From Candidatus Tayloriibacteriota bacterium (GTDB lineage Bacteria > Patescibacteriota > Minisyncoccia > Phycocordibacterales > PALSA-1337): 10,985 nucleotides of DNA. Location of the stretch: NCBI GenBank assembly GCA_026395095.1, contig JAPLZI010000029.1, forward strand, positions 37,358-48,342, written 5' to 3'. Position numbers and translations under genes: made by a program. Each line of letters begins with the position of its first letter. Positions within the stretch are counted from its first letter, which is position 1. The notes beneath the pieces were generated by a model, which worked only from the letters and a program-made list of their open reading frames with translations, did not search any database and was not told the DNA's origin. Of this stretch, positions 1 to 6,708 are shown piece by piece.

Positions 1-1146
1 GAAATAATCCTTTATGTTATTCAATATGAAGGTATTCGCTACGATCCTCTTTACCCGCATGAGTTTTCTCAATATTGGGTCAAGTAGCTCTATACGCTTC
101 ACTGCCGGTGTATCTCTAGGTATCTGCTCCAACATCAATTCTATTGATTCAATGGGAGCGGAATGGTCTGCGACACTGGGAATATCCTGCGGGTACATCT
201 CTATGACAGCTTTGGCAGCCGAGCTAAAATCGCCGCCGTGATTCAATATGGCGTAAGCGGTGAATTTCTTATAACTTTTGTCGGATTCAAACGGGGTACT
301 GGAAGAGAAGACATGAAGCAAACCGTTGCCGTTATGATTCTCTGTTGCTGATATTCCTACACCTTGCTTGTCGGGTCTTTTCCAGTACTTCTTATCTCCC
401 TGCTGATAAGTCACTACCCAGCCGTGAGGTATGAGGATCTCGTCCCAAGTTGCTTTTTCGTTGTAGACATCTCCGGGACGATTATCTTGTCTATCATTAT
501 TAACTTTACTTACAGAAAGCGTTCGCTCTGTTACGACCTCATTTAGGGCTTTAGCCGCGTCGAGTAACATCATTCTCTGTGTCGGCGTTATCGTAGGTAT
601 GTTCATCAAGGATCCGTTCAAGTGCTTATATCCTTCTGTTGGGGGTTCGACGATAAAACCTCCCTCGCCCCTGGTTTCTATTAAGGCCGCTACTTTACCG
701 TCTTTACCTGCGCCTTTGGCTAAGGGGACATTCCCCCCGATTTCATCACAGCGGTATAGTATGTGAAAGCCATTATTAATCGTTTTGGATAACGGCAGTG
801 TCTTTATCAGATCCAATCCTTCTTGCGGTAGAATAGTTTGCCATGTTTCGAAGATACCGACTCGTACCTTTTCGTCGAAGTCTATTACTTCAAGATTCCC
901 GCTGATTTTTCCACACACGATTCCCCAACGCTCTCTACCGTTCCAACTTGAGATTTCCGATTCGCTAGGAAGACGACTCTGATAGAGTTTCCATTTATCG
1001 CCAGGATGTTTCTTCCCGTCTTCCAATGGAAGTATGCACAGTCCGTGAATGGTGATTAAGTTATGAATATATTGAATATCCACTTTTCCATTGATAATTC
1101 TCGTGGGCGTTGCAACATAGGTTGAAATTAGAGTGCTGTTTTCCAT
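1..1146 (-). CDS. Prim-pol (bifunctional DNA primase/polymerase) protein, 3' end outside the window
   Basis: This open frame starts at an ATG at 1146 and runs 382 codons without a stop to the window edge, so the C-terminus is missing. The N-terminal ~180 residues match the prim-pol fold of archaeo-eukaryotic primases. Motif I is VIDFD (D89, D91), motif II is NGFHILY (H128) and motif III is IETRGEGGFIVEPP (E157 onward). These are the expected metal-binding and nucleotide-binding positions and all look intact. Residues ~225-320 (PGDVYNEKATWDEIL, then HVFSSSTPF and AYAILNHGGDF) resemble the linker domain that follows prim-pol in phage and plasmid replication proteins. A D5-like or superfamily 3 helicase often comes next but would lie outside the window. 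The likely role is primer or DNA synthesis for replication of the element. The start lies one base after the stop of the upstream prim-pol-like gene (TAA-T-ATG), which suggests translational coupling. Confidence 0.85.
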   Translation of the reverse strand, partial: MENSTLISTYVATPTRIINGKVDIQYIHNLITIHGLCILPLEDGKKHPGDKWKLYQSRLPSESEISSWNGRERWGIVCGKISGNLEVIDFDEKVRVGIFETWQTILPQEGLDLIKTLPLSKTINNGFHILYRCDEIGGNVPLAKGAGKDGKVAALIETRGEGGFIVEPPTEGYKHLNGSLMNIPTITPTQRMMLLDAAKALNEVVTERTLSVSKVNNDRQDNRPGDVYNEKATWDEILIPHGWVVTYQQGDKKYWKRPDKQGVGISATENHNGNGLLHVFSSSTPFESDKSYKKFTAYAILNHGGDFSSAAKAVIEMYPQDIPSVADHSAPIESIELMLEQIPRDTPAVKRIELLDPILRKLMRVKRIVANTFILNNIKDYF

Positions 1147-1170
1147 ATTATTTATTTGTTAGGCGATTAA
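1147..1170 (-). promoter_or_regulatory. A/T-rich leader of the prim-pol gene
   Basis: Reading the minus strand, the start is preceded by TTAATC, GC, then CTAACAAATAA. The leader at 10000-10022 in front of the coiled-coil gene is nearly identical. There is no Shine-Dalgarno sequence. Here the element lies inside the last codons of the preceding 191-aa gene. Whether it is a promoter element or a translation-initiation signal cannot be decided from sequence. Confidence 0.35.
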
Positions 1171-1723
1171 TTTTGTGTCCTTCCTTGTACTCAAGAACCT
1201 CTGTTTCAAGCCATTTTGGAATTGGGGTAATATTACTGGCGGTTGGTTGTATGACCCATTTGTAGTTCTTTCCTTTACCAAGAGTTGAAGGTGGTAAGAG
1301 GATACAACCGCCGTCAGCTTTGATTCCGAAGCCGGTTGTGAAAAACATTCCAATTCTGGATTTTATATAATAACTAGGATGGGAAAAGAAATAAAAACAT
1401 TCGTTATTTCCTGACATTAGACGAATTCCTTCTCTTAAGCCGATCTTGTATATATTTTGGGAACAAGCTTTGTTGGGATCAATTTTGAACGATACAAGGT
1501 TTGATATTTTCCCAGTACGGACAGCTGGATTTGCTTTGGGCCAACGCTTCCACCATCTAGTAATCTGTTCTGCAGTTGCTCTTTTTCTCCCATTGAGCCA
1601 AGGCGATCTTGGATCGAGATAATTCTTCTTATTCCTTTTCACGGGGACAATGCTCCAGCCAAGCTGATGATAATATAGTGCCCAGTCTAGAGTTGTTCTT
1701 AATTTATTGTTGTTAGATTTCAT
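1148..1723 (-). CDS. Prim-pol-like protein with degraded catalytic motifs
   Basis: This is a 191-aa protein recognisable as a prim-pol domain by its overall pattern. It has the N-terminal LGWSIVPVKRNKK, then QITRWWKRWPKANPAVRTGK (residues 54-73), a strand with FKIDP, and ADGGCILLPPS (136-146). Each catalytic position differs from the family. Motif I, normally DxD, reads FKIDP: the first Asp is K80 and only D82 remains. The motif II His is F110 (NECFYFF). The motif III Asp is G133 (GFGIKADGG). No helicase domain follows. The protein is therefore probably inactive as a polymerase. It could be a structural or DNA-binding partner of the intact prim-pol immediately downstream, or a decaying duplicate; the open, uninterrupted frame favours a retained role. 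The ATG at 1723 lies 15 bases after the stop of the Topo VI-A-like gene. Confidence 0.75.
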   Translation of the reverse strand: MKSNNNKLRTTLDWALYYHQLGWSIVPVKRNKKNYLDPRSPWLNGRKRATAEQITRWWKRWPKANPAVRTGKISNLVSFKIDPNKACSQNIYKIGLREGIRLMSGNNECFYFFSHPSYYIKSRIGMFFTTGFGIKADGGCILLPPSTLGKGKNYKWVIQPTASNITPIPKWLETEVLEYKEGHKINRLTNK

Positions 1724-1736
1724 ATATTTTGATTAA
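1724..1736 (-). promoter_or_regulatory. TTAATCAAAA leader before the prim-pol-like gene
   Basis: The short gap before the ATG at 1723 holds TTAATCAAAATAT on the minus strand and no Shine-Dalgarno sequence. The same core (WATCAA) recurs before the genes starting at 2617, 9745, 9999 and 10556. Confidence 0.3.
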
Positions 1737-1738
1737 TT

Positions 1739-2617
1739 TTAGTAATTGTTGTTAGGGTTTGCGGAGCTTTTATGTCCATTCCAAGCCTCTATGAATTCGG
1801 CGACTTCTTCTTTATCTTCCTCCCATTTCGCCAATTGAGTTTTGTATAAATCCATATTCATGTTTCTACAAATCGCATTTTCCAACCTTGTCGCTAGAAT
1901 ATCTGGTGCCAAGGCATCGAGTTCGTAGGCATTTTCCAAACCCTGTTCCTTTATGTACGCCGCCGTCCTAGGATCAGTGATTTTTACTGGGCTTGGTAGC
2001 AATTTGTAATCCCTAATATCAGAAGGAACTAATAACACCCTTTGGACATCAACTTCTATGTCAAAAAGCTTATTGACGCGACCAATATCTCTTTCAATAT
2101 CTAGCCCTGAAGGATCAAAGTCTCCAAGATAAAGAATCACGACCGGCTTACCGACACTTTTAAATCGCTTTGCGGCTTCATATATTGCTGTACTGCTCCT
2201 GTAGCCACCTCCGGCTAGTAGATTCACGTCGTACTTATTTGTTATACGGCGTATGGCGACTGACTTCTCGCACCAAACTTCGATATATTTTGGCTGTCCT
2301 TGTTGCAAGTCTCGTTTATACGCCCCACTGACATCTTTAAAGAATTCCTCTGGACTAGTCCACGAAGAGTCCTTCTCAGGTAACCTCTTCATATCGGTGA
2401 TCTTTTCCCAAGGGACTAACCCCTGTGCACGAAGCCTGGAAAGTTTACCCGAGAGGTTGCTGTAAACTTTCTTTTCGTTCTTAAGTCCAAGCGCGACCAG
2501 CCGATAATAGACTTGTCTCAATGTCAGAGGATCTCGATACTCGGATAATATACTGTTAACTTTGCCCGCCAATTCAATGTCTGAATAGGGGAACTTGTAT
2601 CTGCTAGTTTTTTTCAT
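1739..2617 (-). CDS. Stand-alone Topo VI-A/Spo11-like protein (Mini-A type), 5Y-CAP plus TOPRIM
   Basis: This 292-aa protein has the two-domain layout of topoisomerase VI subunit A and Spo11. The N-terminal winged helix carries LTLRQVYYRLVALG (residues 31-44), which matches the 5Y-CAP motif; Y38 is the best candidate for the tyrosine that attacks DNA. A TOPRIM domain follows, with the acidic residue E117 in EVWCEKS and the DxD pair in YLGDFDPSGLDI (D166, D168). The nucleotidyl-transfer and metal sites therefore look complete. No gene for the ATPase B subunit is in the window, and the protein is short for Topo VI-A (usually about 350-390 aa). Stand-alone A-like proteins of this kind have been reported from mobile elements as Mini-A. 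A role in cleaving or resolving element DNA is plausible but unproven. The prim-pol-like gene follows after 15 bases, so the two are probably co-transcribed. Confidence 0.75.
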   Translation of the reverse strand: MKKTSRYKFPYSDIELAGKVNSILSEYRDPLTLRQVYYRLVALGLKNEKKVYSNLSGKLSRLRAQGLVPWEKITDMKRLPEKDSSWTSPEEFFKDVSGAYKRDLQQGQPKYIEVWCEKSVAIRRITNKYDVNLLAGGGYRSSTAIYEAAKRFKSVGKPVVILYLGDFDPSGLDIERDIGRVNKLFDIEVDVQRVLLVPSDIRDYKLLPSPVKITDPRTAAYIKEQGLENAYELDALAPDILATRLENAICRNMNMDLYKTQLAKWEEDKEEVAEFIEAWNGHKSSANPNNNY

Positions 2618-2632
2618 AATATTTTTGATTAT
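2618..2632 (-). promoter_or_regulatory. TATAAT-containing leader before the Topo VI-A-like gene
   Basis: Directly before the ATG at 2617 the minus strand reads TATAATCAAAAATATT. It contains both a perfect TATAAT and the recurring ATCAAAA core. If TATAAT is a -10 box the transcript would be essentially leaderless. No good -35 is visible, so a translation-leader role is equally possible. The 142-bp gap behind it (2618-2759) otherwise holds only a 24-codon open frame that I do not consider a gene. Confidence 0.3.
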
Positions 2633-2759
2633 ATTTTAATAATTGTGTTCGAATGACTAATTCCTCGTCTCGCTGACTAACACTCGACTGATCGATTTTG
2701 AACCCTTGAAAAATATGGCTCGTTTGGCGACTGTCCTTGAAGGAAGGGCATTGTGGCGG

Positions 2760-2990
2760 TCAGATCAATCGAGTTTCAAGGTCATGGGCTGTGTACGCGC
2801 TATCGAGGAATTTGAATTTTCCCTTTTTGACACATTGATTGATGTCAATTTGTTTGTGTTGGAACGGTTGGTAAGGCCATTTCTTGCAGATTTTCTCGCT
2901 AGGCCGCCAGATGACTTCATTTTTATAATTTGTATTTGGGTCGTCTTGGCAGATCGGCGCTTCGCAGAGCAGGTAGTGTGCTGTGGCCAT
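2760..2990 (-). CDS. Small hypothetical protein, 76 aa
   Basis: I do not recognise a named family. The protein is soluble, with no signal or membrane segment. Four cysteines (C9, C14, C35, C53) and several aromatics lie in blocks such as CEAPIC, NEVIWRPSEKIC and PYQPFQ. It starts at the ATG at 2990 after an ACTAACTAAC leader similar to those of neighbouring genes. It belongs to the minus-strand block that leads to the Topo VI-A-like and prim-pol genes. An overlapping plus-strand frame covers the same DNA, but the minus frame has the composition, leader and strand expected of a real gene. The spaced cysteines could bind metal, but the spacing is not a classic zinc finger. Confidence 0.55.
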   Translation of the reverse strand: MATAHYLLCEAPICQDDPNTNYKNEVIWRPSEKICKKWPYQPFQHKQIDINQCVKKGKFKFLDSAYTAHDLETRLI

Positions 2991-3018
2991 GTTAGTTAGT
3001 AAGTCGCTTATTATTAAT

Positions 3019-3048
3019 CTGATATTTGATCGATCGTCGAAGTATCAG
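3019..3048. promoter_or_regulatory. Dyad around GATCGATC, possible operator
   Basis: Arms CTGATATTT (3019-3027) and AAGTATCAG (3040-3048) pair over nine positions with one G-T wobble. They enclose a self-complementary GATCGATC (3028-3035). The dyad lies in the 143-bp gap before the gene starting at 2990 on the minus strand, a suitable place for a repressor site or an attenuator hairpin. There is no trailing T-run, so it is not a simple terminator. Confidence 0.3.
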
Positions 3049-3079
3049 TGTCCCAATCTTTACAAATATAAACAGCTTC

Positions 3080-3103
3080 AAAAATGCTTAAAAAAACTTA
3101 AGC
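3080..3103 (-). terminator. Weak A/T-rich hairpin terminator after the 312-aa gene
   Basis: Read on the minus strand, GCTTAA, GTTTTT, TTAAGC forms a six-pair stem followed by ATTTTT. It lies about 30 bases after the stop of the 312-aa unknown gene. The stem is weak, so termination may be partial. Confidence 0.35.
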
Positions 3104-3133
3104 AGAAAATATGATAAGCAGAAAAACCCACAT

Positions 3134-4072
3134 TTAGTAAGCAGATTTAAGTTGATTGAGTCTTCGTGTTATTTTATTTTGTGTCGTCATTATGATCTCC
3201 TTATCTGGCATAATGTAGCCGTCAACAATCTTCAAAAGTTTAGTAATTTTAAAACCTCCGTATTTTGAATAAAGCGGATTAAATTTGTTGAAATTAAAAT
3301 AATTATAAAATTTCCTACTGTCTTTATCATAAGGAACCCCCATATCTCGTGCCATTTGATACATTAAATCCCAACTCTTGCCTCTCGTGAAATCCATTAG
3401 ATTATCATATATGCCATTTACATAGATTTTTACCCTTCCCTGATCATTGTAATTTTTTAGTATTTCAATTTTCTCAATAAAACCGCCTCTTATCTCCTCA
3501 TGTCTTCCTTTAGTATCACTTTCTTCACTGGTCAGACTTTCGGTGGTTCTTTCTATAACACCTAATAAGCTTTTAGGGAATTCCTTCTTTCCATCGTCGA
3601 TGAGACTAACAATGTAGTTTTTTAACGGACAATCATTTAATCCCGTCTTGGCTTCATATCCGGGGATATTTTCTCTTTCTCTTTGAATTTTTGACAACAG
3701 CAATGTTATCTCCTTTTTGGCTAACTTGATATTTCCTATTTCTTCGGATGTATCGTAATCATTTGCCAAAAGATCCTCTCGAAGCACTGCTTGATTAAAC
3801 AAAAAGGCACTAATTTCAATTGGATTGCTAAGAAGTTTCGGCATTTTTTCTCTCTCTAATATATAGAAATGCTCTAGCTCTTTGTTGTAACCGAGCGTTT
3901 CAGTGGAATGAATAGCAATTATAGTTTTTATATTATACGCGCATTGCGACATCTCCCGGAGATATTCAGTCTTGGCAGGGGTGTTTGCGGGAGAAGATAA
4001 AGAAGATAAATTTTCTTCCCGCGCCGCATTAGTTGCCGTTATTTTTAGTGACGGTGGTCGTTTTTTTGGCAT
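3134..4072 (-). CDS. Hypothetical protein, 312 aa, no recognised family
   Basis: I chose the ATG at 4072 (MPKKRPPSLKI). An upstream in-frame GTG at 4096 would only add eight unconvincing residues. The protein has a basic, Ser/Pro/Asn-rich N-terminal tail (~1-45), which is probably disordered. A mostly helical, charged middle region includes a likely coiled-coil stretch around residues 115-140. The C-terminal ~90 residues (after VKIYVNGIYDNLMDF) alternate hydrophobic and basic residues and end in NKITRRLNQLKSAY, reminiscent of a winged-helix or other DNA-binding fold. I see no membrane segment, nuclease motif or ATPase motif. The gene looks A/T-rich, closer in composition to the RM operon than to the intact prim-pol. 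It follows the GIY-YIG gene after 48 bases on the same strand. Its function is unknown; a DNA-binding or regulatory role is only a guess. Confidence 0.6.
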   Translation of the reverse strand: MPKKRPPSLKITATNAAREENLSSLSSPANTPAKTEYLREMSQCAYNIKTIIAIHSTETLGYNKELEHFYILEREKMPKLLSNPIEISAFLFNQAVLREDLLANDYDTSEEIGNIKLAKKEITLLLSKIQRERENIPGYEAKTGLNDCPLKNYIVSLIDDGKKEFPKSLLGVIERTTESLTSEESDTKGRHEEIRGGFIEKIEILKNYNDQGRVKIYVNGIYDNLMDFTRGKSWDLMYQMARDMGVPYDKDSRKFYNYFNFNKFNPLYSKYGGFKITKLLKIVDGYIMPDKEIIMTTQNKITRRLNQLKSAY

Positions 4073-4120
4073 GTTTGAAGTATAACAGAGACACACTCTG
4101 CCAGGAAATCATGTTGGATA

Positions 4121-4363
4121 TTAAGCCACAATAAGCGCGATCTTTTCTACCCTCGTCATGCGCTTTAATTCCGCTTCTCGTGCACGTGCCTTGGCTAGTG
4201 TCCGATACGCTTCGCTATAGACCAGTACAACCGGCCGACGAATTTTGGTGTAATGAGCGCCGGACTTGGCATGGTTGTGTTCGTTCAATCGTTTCTCTAT
4301 ATTGTTGGTACATCCGACATAAAGGGTATCATCAGCGCATTTGAGAATATAAGTGTGGTGCAT
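4121..4363 (-). CDS. GIY-YIG nuclease-fold protein, UPF0213 type
   Basis: This 80-aa protein is a single GIY-YIG domain, the normal size for the UPF0213/YhbQ-like group. The first motif is TYILKC (residues 4-9) and the second is LYVGCT (14-19). R25 and H29 lie in EKRLNEH, HYTKIRRPVVLVY is the typical central strand, and E63 in REAELK is the expected metal-binding glutamate. All the usual catalytic positions appear present. Members are widespread small nucleases, and their roles in bacteria are poorly defined. Only four bases separate its start from the stop of the 102-aa gene upstream, so the two are almost certainly one transcript. A purine-rich AGAGGAAGAG upstream of the ATG could serve as a Shine-Dalgarno sequence, unlike most genes here. 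Confidence 0.9.
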   Translation of the reverse strand: MHHTYILKCADDTLYVGCTNNIEKRLNEHNHAKSGAHYTKIRRPVVLVYSEAYRTLAKARAREAELKRMTRVEKIALIVA

Positions 4364-4367
4364 ATTC

Positions 4368-4676
4368 TTATCTCTTCCTCTTCTTATGTTCCAATGACAT
4401 TTCTGCCGGTGAATTACCTCCTAGGGCTTTATGAGGGAAGTAATTCCACGCATCAGTCACCAATTCTAGGATATTGCTCAATTCTGAAGCATCGCCTCCG
4501 CGATCGAACATCGCCACGACTTTCATCATATCGTCGGACTCTTCCTCGTAATAGATAGTGTCTTTGATATGTGGCAAAGAAAAATCACTTTCGGTTTGTC
4601 TTAACATCTCTATGAGTTCCTCCTCGATCTCCTTACGGCGTGCGATGATTTGTTGCCTTGATTCTGCTTGTTGCAT
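4368..4676 (-). CDS. Hypothetical protein, 102 aa
   Basis: This short acidic protein starts at the ATG at 4676. Residues ~5-30 (ARRKEIEEELIEMLRQ) are strongly helical and may form a coiled coil. The C-terminal part contains TDAWNYFPHKALGGNSPAEM (74-93), a compact motif I associate with small bacterial orphan proteins without known function. It superficially resembles the end of integrase-type transposases, but nothing else in the protein does. It is the first gene of the minus-strand run that continues into the GIY-YIG gene, and it is divergent from the RM operon. A perfect TATAAT lies about 46 bases upstream on the minus strand. Confidence 0.65.
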   Translation of the reverse strand: MQQAESRQQIIARRKEIEEELIEMLRQTESDFSLPHIKDTIYYEEESDDMMKVVAMFDRGGDASELSNILELVTDAWNYFPHKALGGNSPAEMSLEHKKRKR

Positions 4677-4819
4677 GTTTTTGTAGATAAGAATTTATCA
4701 CGACAAATGTCCATATGATTGATTATATAACGAATAATCGAATTATTCATCGTAACTTTATATCTCAATGGATAATTGGATAAACGGCGGTGGAAGTGGT
4801 AAAGTTGATACATAAAAAT
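4677..4819. promoter_or_regulatory. Divergent promoter region between the minus-strand run and the RM operon
   Basis: This 143-bp A/T-rich gap separates two divergent genes. For the minus strand, a perfect TATAAT reads from 4727 to 4722, with no strong -35. For the plus strand, GATAAT at 4771-4776 is a possible -10 box, 44 bases before the Mod ATG, again with a weak -35. A small inverted repeat GATAA/TTATC (4686-4699) lies just before the 102-aa gene. A second dyad (4732-4748) lies between the two -10 candidates. No Shine-Dalgarno sequence precedes Mod. Confidence 0.35.
4732..4748. repeat. Inverted repeat GAATAAT-CGA-ATTATTC, possible operator
   Basis: Two perfect seven-base arms with a three-base spacer lie between the divergent -10 candidates. 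This position would suit a repressor controlling both transcripts. The arms are A/T-rich in an A/T-rich gap, so a chance origin is possible. Confidence 0.3.
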
Positions 4820-6707
4820 ATGTCTACAAACCTATCAAAACAGCAAAAAGAAAAAATCCTACGCCTTGTTGAAAAGGGTGAAGATCTGCCGGATGGTTAC
4901 AGGGATTTACTTTTTCCTACTCAAAAAAAAGGAGTATGAGCTTGTATATGCTGGCAAAGAGAGAAAAGAAGATATTATTGCAGAGACAATGGCTGTACCT
5001 TTGCAAGAAATCAAGACTTTTGGCAAAAGCGAAGATAGTTGGACAAACAAGTTGATTTTTGGGGACAACCTCCAAATACTCAAAGAAATATATAATGATC
5101 AGCGCGGTAAAAATCTCTTAGATACTAAGGATAAGATAAGGCTCATCTATATTGACCCCCCATTCGCAACCAAACAAGATTTTATGAAGGATGGCGAAAA
5201 GGTTTATCAGGACAAGGTTATCGGCGCTGAATTTTTAGAATTTTTACGAGAGAGATTGATTTTAGCAAAAGAAATCTTGGCTGATGATGGCAGTTTATAT
5301 ATTCATCTTGATGGGAAAAAGGGTCACTATGTAAAGATATTATTAGATGAGATTTTTGGTGAAAATAACTTCATAAGAGAAATTATATGGGACAGGATGA
5401 ATCCATCTGGTGGTAAGGCGGCAGCGGAAAATTGGATACATGCACACGACACCGTATTCTATTACACAAAAAATAGTAATGATAAAATTTTTAATAAAGA
5501 GTACGAGCCTTATTCGGAAGAATATATTGAGGAACGATTTATACATAAAGATGCCAATGGACGTTATCGTTTACAGGGGTCAGATAATCGTAAACAGTAT
5601 CTTTCTGAGTCAAAAGGAAAAGCAGTCACCTCCGTTTGGGGAATACCTGATATAAATGTCATGGCTACAGAGAGATTGGATTATCCAACACAAAAACCAG
5701 AAGTGATTTTAGAAAGAATCGTGAAAGCATCTTCAAATAAGGGTGATATTGTGATGGACTTTTTTGCTGGATCTGGCACAACATTATCTGTGGCTGAAAA
5801 ACTTGATCGTAAATGGATTGGGTGCGATTGTGGAAAATTTGCAATTTATACAATTCAAAAAAGAATATTGAATATTACAGAGTCAAAAGATTTAGATGAT
5901 AAAGAAAATGGTTATGGAAAAGAATACAAACCTTTTACATTATATAACGCTGGTCTTTATGATTATAAAAAGATCAAGGAATTACCATGGGAAAAATATC
6001 GAGATTTTGCACTCAATCTTTTCGAAGTCAGAGACGAAAAACACAAGGTGTCGGGCATTGAGATAGACGGCTACCGTGGTAACGACAATACAATTGTGTT
6101 CAACCACGAAAAGCACAAGTCAGTTGTTCTAGATTACGGCTATATTGACGACCTACACAAGCATGTTGGTTCAAAGATTGGAGATAAGTTTTTCATTATC
6201 GCCCCAGCCGGTCATGTTGATTTTCTTGAGGATTATGTCGAGAGGGGAAAGACTCGATATTATATCTTGCGTATCCCATATTCTATAATCAATGAACTAC
6301 ACAATCGTGATTTCGAAAATATAAAACAGCCTGCTGACGAAAAAGATGTCAATAATACTGTGGAATCGGTGGGTTTTGATTTTATTCATCCTCCAGAAGT
6401 CGAGTGTTTGTACAAAAGCGATAAGAAGAATTTCCCTATAAATATAACACACTTCATGAGTAAGATACGCTCAAAAAATCCTCAGAAGTATGCCAATTTC
6501 GAGACTCTTTCAATGGTAATGGTTGATTATAACTACAACGGTGAAGTCTTTGATTTGGATAAAACATATTTTGCTGAGGGGTTGAAGAATGATCATTATA
6601 AAATTGTTTTTGATAAAAGCATGATAGATAAAAAGATGATGATTATTTATATGGATATTTTCGGTAATGAAAAGAGAGAAGTAAAACAAGTAAGTGACTT
6701 CAAATAA
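4820..6707 (+). CDS. mod: Type III DNA methyltransferase Mod, reading frame broken at an A8 tract
   Basis: Mod supplies the methyltransferase and DNA-recognition subunit of a Type III RM system. The ATG at 4820 opens a 39-codon frame (MSTNLSKQQKEK to LLFPTQKKGV) that stops at a TGA at 4937-4939. The remaining 592 codons continue one frame over from the A8 tract at 4923-4930 (EYELVYAG, then TMAVPLQEIKTFG, a stretch typical of Mod N-termini). Removing one A gives LLFPTQKKEYELVYAG and a continuous 628-aa protein, the normal size. Downstream, motif IV is IYIDPPF (codon for D at 5154) and the AdoMet-binding motif is FAGSGTT (from 5763). This beta-class order is as expected of Mod. Residues after ~340 form a long C-terminal region without clear motifs. 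A TTG at 4866 or an ATG at 4989 could start the long frame but lacks a ribosome site and the family N-terminus. As written, full-length Mod needs slippage, tract contraction or a corrected base. Confidence 0.85.
4923..4930 (+). repeat. A8 homopolymer at the Mod frame break
   Basis: Eight consecutive A residues follow the codons CCT-ACT-C. With seven A residues the frame reads T-Q-K-K-E-Y-E and continues to the end of mod. With eight it reads T-Q-K-K-G-V-stop. The tract lies 36 codons into the gene, a typical site for phase-variation or slippage switches, and is also a typical site for sequencing indels. Confidence 0.8.
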
Positions 6708-6708
6708 T

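Noticed and set aside
14..982. Several short plus-strand open frames at the left end
   Set aside because: They are shadows of the continuous 382-codon minus-strand prim-pol frame, which has intact catalytic motifs.
2618..2759. 24-codon minus-strand frame between the 76-aa and Topo VI-A-like genes
   Set aside because: It is too short, has no leader like the neighbours and shows no recognisable sequence.
2706..2999. 97-codon plus-strand open frame opposite the 76-aa gene
   Set aside because: Its protein looks like an unstructured antisense translation. The minus-strand frame fits the strand, leader style and block pattern of its neighbours.
4368..4450. Integrase or transposase C-terminus suggested by FPHKALGG in the 102-aa protein
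   Set aside because: The resemblance is limited to a few residues. No DDE core, HTH or flanking inverted repeats are present.
4937..4939. TGA at the end of the 39-codon Mod frame read as an amino acid (recoded genetic code)
   Set aside because: Reading through keeps the wrong frame and does not reach the Mod sequence. TGA also acts as a normal stop for other genes here.
4866..4990. TTG at 4866 or ATG at 4989 as the true Mod start
   Set aside because: Neither has a ribosome site. The TTG gives an N-terminus unlike Mod proteins, whereas the ATG at 4820 gives a family-like N-terminus that joins the long frame after a one-base change.
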